Of a stretch of 64,000 nucleotides of DNA, positions 46,234 through 56,156 are shown in pieces. The DNA is from Phenylobacterium sp. J426 (GTDB lineage: Bacteria; Pseudomonadota; Alphaproteobacteria; Caulobacterales; Caulobacteraceae), in contig NZ_JAJOMY010000001.1 of assembly GCF_024699945.1 (NCBI RefSeq), positions 186,001 through 250,000 on the forward strand. The letters are read 5' to 3'. Both the position numbers and the translations under genes were made by a program. The first letter of the stretch is position 1; every line of letters starts with the position of its first letter. A model generated the notes under the pieces. That model was given only the letters and a program-made list of their open reading frames with translations, searched no databases and was not told the DNA's origin.

Positions 46234-47213
46234 AAGGTCACCAGCGCTTTCAGGAAACCATCCGGCCGGTCCCGCGTCGCGTCCAGCGCCTGGCCCAGGT
46301 CCTCCAGAGGGTAGCTGTGGGTGTAGAGGGAGGACGGATCGAGGCGGCCCGAGGCCACCGCCTCCACCGCCTCGCGCAGGCCCTGCGCATAGACGGCCGG
46401 GTCGCGCTCGTGGGCGTTGATCACGTCCAGGCCGCGCCAGTTCCAGAGCTGCATGTTCACCTTCCGTGGGCCGTCCTGGTGATAGCCCGCGATGATCAGC
46501 TTGCCGCGCTCGGCGCAGAGCTCGGCGGCCAGGTCCAGCGGCCATTGCTTGCCGACCGCTTCGATCACACGTTCGCAGAACCGACCCCCGGTCAGCTCGC
46601 GCACCCTCTCGATGATCGTCCGGTGGTCGTCCATCGGCACGACCTCGGCCGCGCCGAACTGCCGGGCCACGTCGAGCGAGAACGGCCGCCGCGAGATGGC
46701 GATCACCCGCGCGCCGGCGTCCGTCGCCAGCCGGGTCAGGATGGCGCCGAGGAAGCCGATGCCGACGATGGCCACAGTCTGGCCAGCCTGCACGTCGGCG
46801 CGGCGGAAGATGTTCATGGCGCAGCCCAGCGGCTCGCCCGGGAACGGCTTGCCGTCCAGCTCCGCCGGCAGCTTCACACAGGCCGACGCGTCGGCGACGT
46901 CATATTCCGCATAGGATTTGTACGAGAGCGCCGCCACACGGTCGCCGGCGGCGAGATCCGTCACCCCTTCCCCCACGGCGTCCACGACGCCCCAGCCCTC
47001 GTGCCCCAGCCCGCCGGGCTCCGTCGGGAAGGTCATCCACTCCGGCCCTTCCCACGGCGTCAGGTTCGAGGCGCAGACCCCGCAGCCCTCCAGGCGCACC
47101 CGCACCTGGCCGGGGCCGGGCTGCGGCAGCGCCGCGCGTTCGAGCCGCATCTCGCCGGGCCCCGAGAGCACGGCGGCGCGCATCGTCGTCGAAACAGCTT
47201 GAGAGCCGTCCAT
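46230..47213 (-). CDS. Zinc-type medium-chain alcohol/sugar dehydrogenase
   Basis: 327 residues. An N-terminal GroES-like domain (LEGCGVCASNLTPWEGPEW, GLGHEGWGVVDAVGEGV) has the catalytic zinc Cys and His. A Rossmann domain follows (QTVAIVGIGFLGAILTRLATDAGA). The structural four-cysteine zinc loop is absent, as in many sugar dehydrogenases. It is the first gene of a two-gene unit with the Gfo/Idh enzyme, hinting at oxidation of a polyol or sugar. ATG at 47213 is preferred to an upstream TTG. Confidence 0.87.
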   Translation of the reverse strand: MDGSQAVSTTMRAAVLSGPGEMRLERAALPQPGPGQVRVRLEGCGVCASNLTPWEGPEWMTFPTEPGGLGHEGWGVVDAVGEGVTDLAAGDRVAALSYKSYAEYDVADASACVKLPAELDGKPFPGEPLGCAMNIFRRADVQAGQTVAIVGIGFLGAILTRLATDAGARVIAISRRPFSLDVARQFGAAEVVPMDDHRTIIERVRELTGGRFCERVIEAVGKQWPLDLAAELCAERGKLIIAGYHQDGPRKVNMQLWNWRGLDVINAHERDPAVYAQGLREAVEAVASGRLDPSSLYTHSYPLEDLGQALDATRDRPDGFLKALVTL

Positions 47214-47391
47214 CACCCCTCGCAAACCAACTGGCGTTCCCGAGGAGCAGAACAGCAGGGGTTGACCTTGGTTCCGGTCGGACCTCGGCCATTGGCGACC
47301 TCTCGTCGCACCGCGACGCTTGTTAGGTTGACGCTAAGGCTCCAGCCGCCATCATCGGCGCACCCGTTCGCCGGCCTGGAGGCAAGTTCGT

Positions 47392-47946
47392 ATGCCCACC
47401 CTCGTCCGACGCCGAGAGGCCCTGGGACTCGCCGGGGCGTTTGGCCTCTCCGCCTTCGTGCTGCCCACCTGGGCCCAGGCGCTACCGGCGACGGCGCCGC
47501 GCCGCGCCGCGCTGAAGAACCTGCACACGGGCGACGCCTTCAACGACGTCTATTTCGAGAACGGGCGCTACCTGCCCGACGCGCTCGCCGAGGCCCAAAA
47601 GGTGCTGCGCGACTGGCGCACCGGCGACGAGCACTTCATGGATCCGGGCCTGTTCGACGCGCTGCACGCCATCTCCGACAAGCTCGAGACTCGTGCGCCG
47701 TTCCAGATCATCTCCGGCTATCGGTCGCCCAAGACCAACGCCATGCTGCATGCCAAGAGCAAGGGCGTGGCCTCCACCAGCCAGCATACCCAGGGCAAGG
47801 CGGTGGACGTCCGCGTGCAGGGGATCGAGCTCGCCCGCCTCCACAAGGCGGCGCTGGCTGTCGGCGCGGGCGGCGTCGGCTACTATCCGGTCTCCGACTT
47901 CGTCCATGTTGACACCGGCCGCGTACGCCAGTGGCAGGGGTCCTGA
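47392..47946 (+). CDS. DUF882 (YcbK-type) murein-associated M15-fold protein
   Basis: 184 residues. The start PTLVRRREALGLAGAFGLSAFVLPTWAQA is a twin-arginine-like signal. The domain from residue 50 contains NDVYFENGRYLPDALAEAQKVLRDWRTGD, FQIISGYRSPKTNAML, SQHTQGKAVDVRVQG and DFVHVDTG. These keep the H-x(n)-D and terminal H-x-D zinc ligands of the M15/peptidase-like fold. Such proteins are often next to an L,D-transpeptidase, as here. ATG at 47392 follows GGAGG. It faces the 97-residue gene at 47951. Confidence 0.88.
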   Translation: MPTLVRRREALGLAGAFGLSAFVLPTWAQALPATAPRRAALKNLHTGDAFNDVYFENGRYLPDALAEAQKVLRDWRTGDEHFMDPGLFDALHAISDKLETRAPFQIISGYRSPKTNAMLHAKSKGVASTSQHTQGKAVDVRVQGIELARLHKAALAVGAGGVGYYPVSDFVHVDTGRVRQWQGS

Positions 47947-47950
47947 GCCG

Positions 47951-48244
47951 CTAGTTCGGCGGCGTCTGGGCCGGCGCTTCCGGCTCGGGCTCCACCGTCG
48001 TCAGGCCCACTGCGGCCGCATCCTCTTCCACCTGCAGCTCTTCCGGCGTCTTGACGATCGGGGCCGTGGGCTGCGGCGCGGGCTCCGCCGCCGCGGTCGG
48101 CTCGGCGGCGTCCTCCGCGGCGGGCGCCTGAACCGGCGCCGGCTCTTTGGGCGCGTTCGAGGTCAGGTTCACGCTGCGGCTGATCGCCAGCGCCGCCAGC
48201 AGCACAGCGCAGGCCAGCGCGATCCACAGCACCTTCTTGAGCAT
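47951..48244 (-). CDS. Small membrane-anchored Pro/Ala/Glu-rich protein
   Basis: 97 residues. MLKKVLWIALACAVLLAALAI is a single membrane segment. The rest is low-complexity Pro, Ala and Glu (PAPVQAPAAEDAAEPTAAAEPAPQPTAP), a likely flexible tail in the periplasm. ATG at 48244 follows AGAGGGACCG. It lies 23 bases downstream of the L,D-transpeptidase gene and could be co-transcribed. No known family. Confidence 0.6.
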   Translation of the reverse strand: MLKKVLWIALACAVLLAALAISRSVNLTSNAPKEPAPVQAPAAEDAAEPTAAAEPAPQPTAPIVKTPEELQVEEDAAAVGLTTVEPEPEAPAQTPPN

Positions 48245-48267
48245 CGGTCCCTCTTGAGCCTTCGGCC

Positions 48268-49713
48268 CTAAGCCTTCGCCTGCGCCTGCCCCACCACGCC
48301 GACCTTGGTCAGCAGGAGCCGGTCCCAATTATACGGGTCGCCGCGGAAGTGCATCAGCCCATCCGCGCCCGCGAACGCGGTCCAATAGAGGATCATCACC
48401 GGCACCTGCTCGGGCAGCTTAACGCGCTGGGTCTTCGAACCGTCGCCCAGGGCGGTGTCGAACGCAGCGCTGTAGGCCCAGGCTGGGTCCGCCGCCAGCA
48501 GCGCCTCCGCCAGCGCGCGCGGCTTCTCGATCCGCACACAGCCGTGGCTCGCCTGGCGGGCATAGAGGTCGAAGCCGCCCTTCGATGGCGTGTCGTGCAG
48601 ATAGACGGCGAACGGGTTGTCGAAGTCGAACTTGAACCGGCCGAGCGCGCTGCTGTCGCCCGACTTCTGCTGAAGCCGCGGCTCGCCGCCTTCCACCGGG
48701 ATGATCCGGTAGTTGTGGCTGGCCAGGTAGCCGGGACGCGCCCGCTCCTTCGGCCACAGCTCTTCCCGGGCGATGCGTGACGGCACGTTCCAGGGCGGAT
48801 TGATGACCACCGAATGGATCGCCGACATCAGCATCGGCGTCTCGTCGCCGGGCTTGCCAGACACCGCCTTCATCGACAGCACCGGCTTGTCGTCCCGGAA
48901 CAGGGTCACGATCGCCGCGCCCGAATTCACCTGCACCCGCGTCGAGGGCATGGTCGCCGGCAGCCAGCGCCAGCGCTCCATGTTGGCGATGATCTGAAGC
49001 ACGCGCTGACCGACCGGCTGGTTCAGATAGGCCAGCGTGCCGTTGCCGACGACGCCGTCGGGCTTCAGGCCATAGCGCTTCTGGGCCCGGACGACGGCGT
49101 CCTGCAGCGCCTTGTCGAAGGTCGGCGAACCGGTCGCCTCCGCCTGCGGATCCTCCACCGCCAGCCGCTTGCGCAGCGCCGGCACCCGAGGGTCCGTCGA
49201 GCCAAAACCCATAGCCGCGCCCGGGGGAATGGTTTCCCAGCCGCCCGCGGTCGCGATCTCGCGATAGCGCACCAGGCCGCGCTTCAGCGCCACATAGCCG
49301 GCATAGCGCGGCGCGAGCCCGTCCAGCCAAGGCTGCAGCCGGTCCTCGGCCACGGCCTTCGCGAGTTCCGGGGCGGGGTCGTACGGCGGCGGCCGTACGG
49401 CCCACAGCTCCGGGAAGTCGCCAAGGGCCAGGCGGCCGACCTTCACGTCCCGGGCATACCGCAGCAGGCCCTGGGTCACCGCTGCCGCATCGGCTTCGTC
49501 GGCGGGCAGATAGTCCTTGGGCCGGAGACCGTGCAGGTCGGCGGTGCGCAGCGCCTTCAGCGCCGTCTCCAGCTGTGCGGCGCTCAGTTGCGTCGCCGTC
49601 GGGGCGGCCGCCTGGGCTGAGGGTGCGGGCGGGCTCACCACCGGCGGCTCCTGCGCCACAGCCACGGCGTTCGCCAGCACCGCCGGAACCGCCGCAATCC
49701 AAGCCCAACGCAT
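48268..49713 (-). CDS. L,D-transpeptidase of the YcbB (LdtD) type
   Basis: 481 residues. It makes 3-3 crosslinks in peptidoglycan. Signal MRWAWIAAVPAVLANAVAVA, an N-terminal substrate-capping region (45-190), a peptidoglycan-binding domain (FDKALQDAVVRAQKRYGLKPDGVVGNGTLAYLN) and a YkuD catalytic domain are in the usual order. The catalytic box is ASHGCVRIEKP with nucleophile Cys392. HDTPSKGGFDLYAR lies in front, with the general-base His. ATG at 49713. DUF882 nearby hints at shared wall processing. Confidence 0.93.
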   Translation of the reverse strand: MRWAWIAAVPAVLANAVAVAQEPPVVSPPAPSAQAAAPTATQLSAAQLETALKALRTADLHGLRPKDYLPADEADAAAVTQGLLRYARDVKVGRLALGDFPELWAVRPPPYDPAPELAKAVAEDRLQPWLDGLAPRYAGYVALKRGLVRYREIATAGGWETIPPGAAMGFGSTDPRVPALRKRLAVEDPQAEATGSPTFDKALQDAVVRAQKRYGLKPDGVVGNGTLAYLNQPVGQRVLQIIANMERWRWLPATMPSTRVQVNSGAAIVTLFRDDKPVLSMKAVSGKPGDETPMLMSAIHSVVINPPWNVPSRIAREELWPKERARPGYLASHNYRIIPVEGGEPRLQQKSGDSSALGRFKFDFDNPFAVYLHDTPSKGGFDLYARQASHGCVRIEKPRALAEALLAADPAWAYSAAFDTALGDGSKTQRVKLPEQVPVMILYWTAFAGADGLMHFRGDPYNWDRLLLTKVGVVGQAQAKA

Positions 49714-49816
49714 TGAAAGTCTTCCCCTGACGCCGTCTCACACGCTCAAACGCGTGAAATGGCATTTCGATTCCCCGTCTTTGCCGCAACCTCGCTGAAC
49801 GGCGGATTGACGGATA

Positions 49817-50842
49817 TCAGTCCTGCGCCGGGGGATACGCGTGGTGGACGCCCGCAGGATCTTCGATGTGCTTTCCGTGCACATAGTTGGGGCCGATCGG
49901 CGCCTTGCCGTGCCCGCCTGGGATGTCCAGCACATAGGTCGGCTGCGCCAGGCCCGACAGCCGGCCGCGCAGGTCACGCATCACCGCCCGACCCTCGTCG
50001 ATCGTGGTCCGGAAGTGCGCCGTGCCGGGCGCCAGGTCCCCGTGGTGCAGGTAGTAGGGCTTGATCCGCGCTTCGACGAAGCCGCGCATCAGCGCCTCCA
50101 GCACCGTCGGCTCGTCGTTCACGCCCTTCAGCAGAACGGTCTGGCTGATCATCGGCACACCGGCATCCACGATCCGCGCGCAGGCGGCCCGCGCCTCGGG
50201 CGTCAGCTCGTCCGGATGGTTGGCGTGCAGCGCCACCCAAACCGTCTTGCCCGACGCCTTCAGCGCCTCGACCAGTTCGTCGGTCACCCTGGCGGGATCC
50301 ACGGCCGGCAGACGGGTGTGGAAGCGCACGACCTTCACGTTGTCGATCCGCGCCAGCCGCCCGCCGATGTCGCGCAGCCGCCGGGGTGACAGGATCAGCG
50401 GGTCGCCGCCGGTGACGATCACCTCCCAGATCGCCGGGTCGCTGGCGACGTAGGCCATCGCCGCATCCAGCTGCTCCAGGCTCAGGGGCCGCACCCCGTC
50501 AGGCCCCACCATCTCCCGGCGGAAGCAGAACCGGCAGTAGACCGCGCAGGCATGGTTGGCCTTCAGCAGCACACGGTCGGCATAGCGGTGGACGATCCCG
50601 TCCACCGGGGAATGGGCGGCGTCGCCGATCGGATCGGCGCGCTCGTCCGGCGTCGTCTCCAGCTCCGCCGCGGTCGCCACGAACTGCCGCGCCACACCCT
50701 CGCAGGTCTGCGACAGCTCCGCCATCGGCGGCGTGATCGCCACCGCATAGCGCTCCGCGACGCGCGCGAGCTCGGGCAGGGCCTCGGCCGGCGCGAGGCC
50801 GGCGGCCACCAGGTCTTCAGCTGTGCGCAGCGGGCGGGTCAT
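49817..50842 (-). CDS. epmB: EF-P beta-lysylation aminomutase (lysine 2,3-aminomutase family)
   Basis: 341 residues. This radical SAM enzyme converts L-alpha-lysine to beta-lysine for attachment to EF-P. The iron-sulfur motif is CAVYCRFCFRRE (Cys99, Cys103, Cys106). PLP would bind through a conserved lysine in the C-terminal region. VIVTGGDPLILSPRRLRDIGGRL and VKVVRFHTRLPAVDPARVT are family markers. Position between epmA and the wall genes, beside efp, supports EpmB rather than a catabolic KamA. ATG at 50842. It lies 28 bases downstream of epmA, so the two form one unit. Confidence 0.92.
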   Translation of the reverse strand: MTRPLRTAEDLVAAGLAPAEALPELARVAERYAVAITPPMAELSQTCEGVARQFVATAAELETTPDERADPIGDAAHSPVDGIVHRYADRVLLKANHACAVYCRFCFRREMVGPDGVRPLSLEQLDAAMAYVASDPAIWEVIVTGGDPLILSPRRLRDIGGRLARIDNVKVVRFHTRLPAVDPARVTDELVEALKASGKTVWVALHANHPDELTPEARAACARIVDAGVPMISQTVLLKGVNDEPTVLEALMRGFVEARIKPYYLHHGDLAPGTAHFRTTIDEGRAVMRDLRGRLSGLAQPTYVLDIPGGHGKAPIGPNYVHGKHIEDPAGVHHAYPPAQD

Positions 50843-50870
50843 GGCGGCCGCGCCCTTACACTATTCCGCG

Positions 50871-51888
50871 CTACGGGGCGACCGGCGTCCAGAGCACGTC
50901 CTCGATCCGCCGCGCGCCGGTGGCCAGCATCACCAGGCGGTCGAAGCCCAGGGCCCCCCCGCTCGCCTCCGGCATCAGCGCGAGAGCCGCCAGGAAGTCC
51001 TCATCGATGGGATACCGCTCGCCGTACACGCGGCTCTTCTCGGCCATCTCAGCCTCGAACCGCACGCGCTGCTCGGCGGCGTCGGTCAGTTCGCCGAAGC
51101 AGTTCGCGAGCTCCACCCCGCAGGCATACAGCTCGAACCGCTCGGCCACCCGCGGGTCGCCCGCCTTCTTCCGGGCCAGCGCCGCCTCGCTCACCGGGTA
51201 TTCGTACAGGATCGTCGGCCGCCCGAAGCCCAGCCTCGGCTCCACCTTCTCGACGATGATCTTCGAGAACACGTCGGCCCAGACGTCGTCCTCGGCGACC
51301 CGCATCCCTGCGCCCCGCGCCTGGGCCGCCAGGTCGCCAAACAGGTCCAGGCCGGCGTACCGCTCGAACGCCTCGGCCACCGTCAGTCGCTCGGGCTCGG
51401 CGAACGCATCGCAGGTCCCGCCGCGCCAGGTCAGCACCTCGGCGCCCACCGCCTGCGCCGCCAGCCGCATCAGCGCCGCGCAGTCGGCCATGATGGTCTC
51501 ATAGGCTTCGCCCGCCCGATACCACTCCAGCATCGTGAACTCGGGATGGTGCAGCGGCCCGCGCTCCCGGTTGCGCCAGACCTTGCCCAGGCTGAAGATG
51601 CGTCGCTCGCCCGCCGCCAGCAGGCTCTTGCAGGCGAACTCCGGCGAGGTGTGCAGGTAAAGCGCCCGCGCCTCGCCCGCCGTCGTCAGCGCCTCGGTGG
51701 CGAAGGCGTGCAGGTGCGCTTCGTTGCCGGGCGAGACCTGCAGCGCGGCGGTCTCCACCTCGGCGAACCCCTGGCCCTCGAACCATGCCCGGAAGGCCCG
51801 CGTGATCGCACCCCGGCCGGTCAGGAACGGCCGGCGGTCGGCGTGGCGCTCGGGGCGCCCACCAGGGGGAAGTCTCTTTGACGGACAA
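50871..51888 (-). CDS. epmA: EF-P lysine aminoacylase EpmA (one-base frameshift)
   Basis: About 338 residues. A class II lysyl-tRNA-synthetase-like catalytic domain without the anticodon-binding part. It attaches beta-lysine to Lys33 of EF-P. TSPWWAP starts the protein, then HADRRPFLTGRGAITRAFRAWFEGQGFAEVETAALQVSPGNEAHLHAF, AREALYLHTSPEF-type motif 2, and ASGGALGFDRLVML (motif 3). One surplus base in the four-G run at 51852-51855 shifts the first 15 codons off frame. TTG at 51888 (MSVKETSPWW) is the probable start. It is divergent from efp. Confidence 0.9.
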
Positions 51889-51978
51889 GGGGCTGCGACG
51901 CTCTAGGACTGGCGAAATCGGGCGCAATCGCTATACGAGCCCGCCAAAGAACTCGCAAAGCATCCTCGAGGACCGAAC

Positions 51979-52545
51979 TTGAAGGTTTCCGCCAGCTCCC
52001 TCCGCAAGGGCAATGTCGTCGATCTCGAAGGCAAGCTCTATGTCGTGCTCAGCGCCGAGAACATCCATCCCGGCAAGGGTACGCCCGTCACCCAGCTGAA
52101 CATGCGCCGCATCTCCGACGGCGTGAAGGTGTCGGAGCGCTACCGCACGACAGAGACCGTCGAGCGCGCCACCGTCGACGACCGCGACTACACCTTCCTC
52201 TACGAGGACGGCGAGGGGTATCACTTCATGAACCCCGAGACCTACGACCAGGTCGTCGCCTCGGCCGAAATGATCGGCGACTCCAAATACTACCTGACCG
52301 ACGGCTGCAAGGTTCAGCTCTCGACCCACGAGGGCGTGCCGATCGCCATTGAACTGCCCCGCACCGCGATCTTCGCGGTGGTCGAGACCGAGCCTTCGGT
52401 GAAGGGCCAGACGGCGTCGTCGTCCTACAAGCCCGCCGTCCTCTCGAACGGCCTGCGCACCATGATCCCTCCCTACATCGGTCCGGGCACCAAGATCGTC
52501 GTCCTCACGGAAGACGGCTCCTACCAGGAACGCGCGAAGGACTGA
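51979..52545 (+). CDS. efp: Elongation factor P
   Basis: 188 residues. EF-P rescues ribosomes stalled at polyproline. The three beta-barrel domains are recognisable: [24 protein letters not shown] (I), the [26 protein letters not shown] region (II) and [23 protein letters not shown] (III). The modification loop HPGKGTP places Lys33 at its tip. With epmA and epmB next door, beta-lysylation at Lys33 is expected. The start is TTG at 51979. It is divergent from epmA, 90 bases away. Confidence 0.95.
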   Translation: MKVSASSLRKGNVVDLEGKLYVVLSAENIHPGKGTPVTQLNMRRISDGVKVSERYRTTETVERATVDDRDYTFLYEDGEGYHFMNPETYDQVVASAEMIGDSKYYLTDGCKVQLSTHEGVPIAIELPRTAIFAVVETEPSVKGQTASSSYKPAVLSNGLRTMIPPYIGPGTKIVVLTEDGSYQERAKD

Positions 52546-52582
52546 GATCCTCGAACATCCTTTCGCCCTTGCGGGAGTAGGT

Positions 52583-52599
52583 GTCACCCGAAGGGTGAC
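52583..52599 (+). terminator. Hairpin downstream of efp
   Basis: GTCACCC (52583-52589) and GGGTGAC (52593-52599) pair perfectly around GAA, 37 bases after the efp stop. No T run follows. The string resembles a dispersed hairpin common in related genomes, so it may be a repeat as well as a terminator. Confidence 0.5.
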
Positions 52600-52709
52600 G
52601 GACGAGGGGCCGCACCGGAGACATCCGGGCGGCCCTTCTTCGTGCTGCCGGCTGGCGCCGCAGCTGCGCCACGCTACAACGGTCTCCAGAGTACTCTGGG
52701 GGCCTTCCG

Positions 52710-54306
52710 ATGATCCGCACAACCCTGGCTGCCGCCCTGGCGCTTGGCCTCTCGACGCCCGCCGCCGCCCAGCGCCCGCTCAGCCCCTACGCTTCCGCAG
52801 GCCAGCAGCAGGCGGCGATGAAGGACGGCCGGGTGTCCTCCGAACAGCTCGTCCGCGCCTACTTCGATCGCATCGCCGAGATCGACCGCGCGGGGCCCAA
52901 GCTCAACAGCGTCCTGGCGCTCAGCCCCCCGCGCCATCACCGAGGCTCGGCGGTTCGACGCCGAGCGCGCCGCCGGCAAGATCCGCGGCCCGCTGCACGG
53001 CGTGCCCGTCCTGCTGAAGGACAATATCGAGGCCGACATCGGCCTGCCCACCACCGCCGGCTCCCTGGCGCTTGCCGACAATGTCACCGGCCGCGACGCC
53101 CCGATCGTGAAGCGCCTCACCGACGCGGGGGCGGTGATCCTGGGCAAGACCAACCTTTCGGAGTGGGCCAACTTCCGTTCCACCCGCTCGATCAGCGGCT
53201 GGAGCGCGGTCGGCGGCCTCGTCCGCAATCCCTATTCGCTGGACCGCACCGCCTGCGGCTCGTCCTCGGGCTCGGGCGCGGCCATCGCCGCCGGCATCGG
53301 CGCGGTCGCCATCGGCACCGAGACGGACGGCTCGATCACCTGCCCGGCGGCCATGAACGGCGTGGTCGGCCTGAAGCCCACGGTCGGCTTGGTCTCTCGG
53401 ACGTTCATCGTGCCGATCTCGCCCGCCCAGGACACCGCGGGCCCCATGACCCGCACCGTCGCCGACGCCGCCGCCGTGCTCACCGTCATCGCCGGTTCCG
53501 ACCCGGCCGACGCCGCCACGGCCCAGGCCGACGCCCGCAAGGCCGACTACCTCAAGGCGCTCGACCGTGATGCGCTGAAGGGCCAGCGCATCGGCGTCTG
53601 GAACCGCGGCAAGGGCCAGCTCCCAGTGCTCGACGCCGCCTTCCAGAAGGCGCTCGAGGACCTCGAGGCGGCGGGCGCCGAACTGGTCGAGATCAAGGGG
53701 CCCACCGACGCCGAACTCGCGCGGATCGGCGGCCTGGAGGGCGAACTCCTGCGCTGGGAGTTCAAGGCCGCCCTCGACGCCTATCTCGCCAGCACGCCCC
53801 CAGCCGTGAAGCCTCGCACGCTCGATGCGCTCATCGCGTTCAACGCGGCCGAGCCGCGCGAACTCGCCCTCTTCGGCCAGGAGATCTTCGAACAGTCGGC
53901 CAAGACGCCGCCGGCTTCCGACACCGCCATGCAGGCCAAGCGCGCCGAGGCCCGGAAGCTCGCCGCCGATGCCCTCGACAGGATGCTCGCCGAGAACAAG
54001 GTCGTCGCCATCGTCGCGCCCAGCGGCGGCCCGGCCTCCATCGTCGACCCGGTGAACGGCGGCCGCTTCTTCGGCTCTCCGTCGACCCTGCCGGCGGTCT
54101 CGAGCTATCCGCACCTGACGGTGCCGATGGGCTTGGCCGGCGGCCTGCCGGTCGGCATGTCGTTCCTGGGTCCGGCCTGGTCCGAGGCCCGGCTGCTGGG
54201 CCTGGGCTACGCCTACGAACTGCAGTCCCGCGCCCGCCGCGAGCCCGACTTCCTGACGAGCGTCGCTCAGCAGCCTGCCATCGCCGCCGCCTACGACCCC
54301 CGCTGA
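52710..54306 (+). CDS. Exported amidase, amidase-signature family (one-base frameshift)
   Basis: About 531 residues with signal MIRTTLAAALALGLSTPAAA. The Ser-cisSer-Lys triad of amidase-signature enzymes is visible. The lysine lies in PVLLKDNIEADIG. The serines lie in GSSSGSGAAIAAGIGAVAIGTETDGSITCPA. It hydrolyses an amide of unknown nature in the periplasm. One surplus C in the six-C run at 52925-52930 breaks the frame early. Without it, LALSPRAITEARRFDAE reads through. ATG at 52710. It ends 62 bases before a CBS-domain gene. Confidence 0.88.
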
Positions 54307-54368
54307 TCGCGCAACTTCGTTCGTGCTGCGGGGTTATGGGCGCGAGCCTGCAACCCCGGAGCCCCTCC

Positions 54369-54788
54369 ATGCGCATCAATGAGATCATGTCCCGCGACGT
54401 CGAGACCGCCCGTCCGCAGGACACCATCCAGGACGTGGCGCGCAAGATGCGTGAGATCGACAGTGGCGTGATCCCGGTCTGTGACGGCGACAAGGTGCAG
54501 GGCATGGTCACCGACCGCGACATCGTCATTCGCGCCGTCAGCGAGGCGCGCAGCTTCGACACGCCCGTGACGGATGTCATGACCGCCGACGTCGAGTACT
54601 GCTACGAGGACGATGACATCACCGCGGCCGCCGATAAGATGGCCGAGCTTCAGGTCCGGCGCCTTATCGTTCTGGACCACGACCAGCGCCTGGTCGGCAT
54701 CGTGTCCCTGGGCGACATCGCCCAGCAAGGGAAGGACAAGACCACTGGCCAAGCTCTGGAGGAGATCAGCGAGCCGAACCGGCACTAG
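54369..54788 (+). CDS. Two-CBS-domain protein
   Basis: 139 residues consisting of a CBS pair: MRINEIMSRDVETARPQDTIQDVARKMREIDSGVIPVCDGDKVQGMVTDRDIVIRAV, then VTDVMTADVEYCYEDDDITAAADKMAELQVRRLIVLDHDQRLVGIVSLGDIA. CBS pairs bind adenosine nucleotides. No effector domain is attached, so the target is unknown. ATG at 54369 follows CCCGGAGCCCCTCC. Its stop precedes the GT4 gene by 91 bases. Confidence 0.93.
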   Translation: MRINEIMSRDVETARPQDTIQDVARKMREIDSGVIPVCDGDKVQGMVTDRDIVIRAVSEARSFDTPVTDVMTADVEYCYEDDDITAAADKMAELQVRRLIVLDHDQRLVGIVSLGDIAQQGKDKTTGQALEEISEPNRH

Positions 54789-54879
54789 TCGCGAGCTGAC
54801 CCGTGAGGGTGGTCGCGAGCGCTCGGCCGCCCTGTTCCTGGCGGCGTCCAACAGTATCAACGATGGAAGGGCAGGCCGC

Positions 54880-56097
54880 GTGTCGGAAGCCACCGCCCTG
54901 AGGCTGGCAGAGAAGGTGCGGCCTGCCACCCTGGCGGGGGCGGCGGCCGCCGTCGAGGGGAACCTCGGCTTCCACCTGCTCGACACCACCATGATGTACG
55001 CCCCGAAGTCCGGGGGCGTGAAACGCTACCTGATGGCCAAGCGGGCCTGGCTCGAGAAGCGCCGGCCCGACATCCGGCACTCCCTGGTCGTGCCCGGCGC
55101 CCGCACCCATGCCGAGGCCGACGGCATTGTCACCGTCGCCGCCGCCCGCCTGCCCTTCGGGAACGGCTACCGCATGCCGGCCAGCCTGGCGAAGTGGGAG
55201 ACGGTGTTGACGCTCCTGCGGCCCGACATCATCGAGGCCGGAGACGTCTTCGTGCCCGGCCACGCCGCGCTCGAGGCCGGAGAGGCGATGGGTGTGCCGG
55301 TCGTGGGCTTCTGCCACACCGACGCCGCGGCACTGGCCGCGCTACACTTCGGCGAGTGGGCCGAGCAGCCCACCTTCAACTTCTGGGCCCAGGCCTATCA
55401 GCGCTTCGACCACGTCGTCGCGCCCTCCAAGCACATGGCCGCCCGCCTGGCCGACGCCGGCGTCGAGCGTCTGTCCATCCAGCAGCTGGGCGTCGATACC
55501 GAGCTGTTCGACCCGGTGCGCGGCGATCGCGCGAAGCTGTTGCGGCGTCTCGGCCTGTCGGCCGAAACCCGCCTGCTGGTCTTCGCCGGCCGTCCGGCGC
55601 GCGAGAAGAACATCGACTCCATGGTCGAGGCGGTGGAACGCCTCGGCGGCCCTTACAAGCTGCTGCTGGTCGGCGCGGGCAAGGACGTGACGCCCTCCGA
55701 CAGCGTCATCTGCCTCGACTACGAGCGCGATCCGGTGAAGCTCGCCGGGATCATCGCGTCCTGCGACGCCTGCCTGCACGCTAACGAGAACGAGATCTTC
55801 GGTCTGGTGGTGCTGGAGGCCATGGCCGCCGGCCTGCCGGTCGTGGGCTCCAAGCGGGGCGGCGTCGGCGAGCTGATCGATGAGACCGTCGGCCAGCCGG
55901 CCGAGACCGTCGATGCGAAGGGCCTGGCTGCGGCCATCGAGGCGCTGTTCGCCCGCGACCTGGCCGAGATCTCCCGGGCAGCCCGACGCCGCGCCGAGGC
56001 CCGCCACGGCTGGGACGCCACCTTCGAGGCGCTCACCCGCCTCTACGGCGGCCTCGTCCAGGGCCGCGCCCGGCCGCCGCTGGCCCTGACCGCATAA
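54880..56097 (+). CDS. GT4 family glycosyltransferase (GT-B)
   Basis: 405 residues. The N-terminal domain (LLDTTMMYAPKSGGVKRYLMAKRAWL) and the C-terminal donor domain (LLVFAGRPAREKNIDSMVEAVERLGGPYKLLLVGAG, ANENEIFGLVVLEAMAAGLPVVGSKRGGVGELI) are typical of GT4. The E-x7-E motif in ENEIFGLVVLE would contact the nucleotide-sugar. The acceptor could be a lipid or polysaccharide. GTG at 54880 is the probable start. A hairpin follows the stop. Confidence 0.9.
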   Translation: MSEATALRLAEKVRPATLAGAAAAVEGNLGFHLLDTTMMYAPKSGGVKRYLMAKRAWLEKRRPDIRHSLVVPGARTHAEADGIVTVAAARLPFGNGYRMPASLAKWETVLTLLRPDIIEAGDVFVPGHAALEAGEAMGVPVVGFCHTDAAALAALHFGEWAEQPTFNFWAQAYQRFDHVVAPSKHMAARLADAGVERLSIQQLGVDTELFDPVRGDRAKLLRRLGLSAETRLLVFAGRPAREKNIDSMVEAVERLGGPYKLLLVGAGKDVTPSDSVICLDYERDPVKLAGIIASCDACLHANENEIFGLVVLEAMAAGLPVVGSKRGGVGELIDETVGQPAETVDAKGLAAAIEALFARDLAEISRAARRRAEARHGWDATFEALTRLYGGLVQGRARPPLALTA

Positions 56098-56104
56098 GGA
56101 AAGA

Positions 56105-56128
56105 ACCCCCGGAGCAAGCCCCGGGGGT
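56105..56128 (-). terminator. Bidirectional hairpin terminator between convergent genes
   Basis: ACCCCCGG (56105-56112) and CCGGGGGT (56121-56128) pair perfectly with an 8-base loop. On the minus strand a TTCTTTCCTT tract follows the hairpin, so it fits a rho-independent terminator for the acyl-CoA dehydrogenase operon. On the plus strand it follows the GT4 stop by seven bases. Confidence 0.75.
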
Positions 56129-56156
56129 CCATCAGGCCACACCTTCCGCCGGGGGT

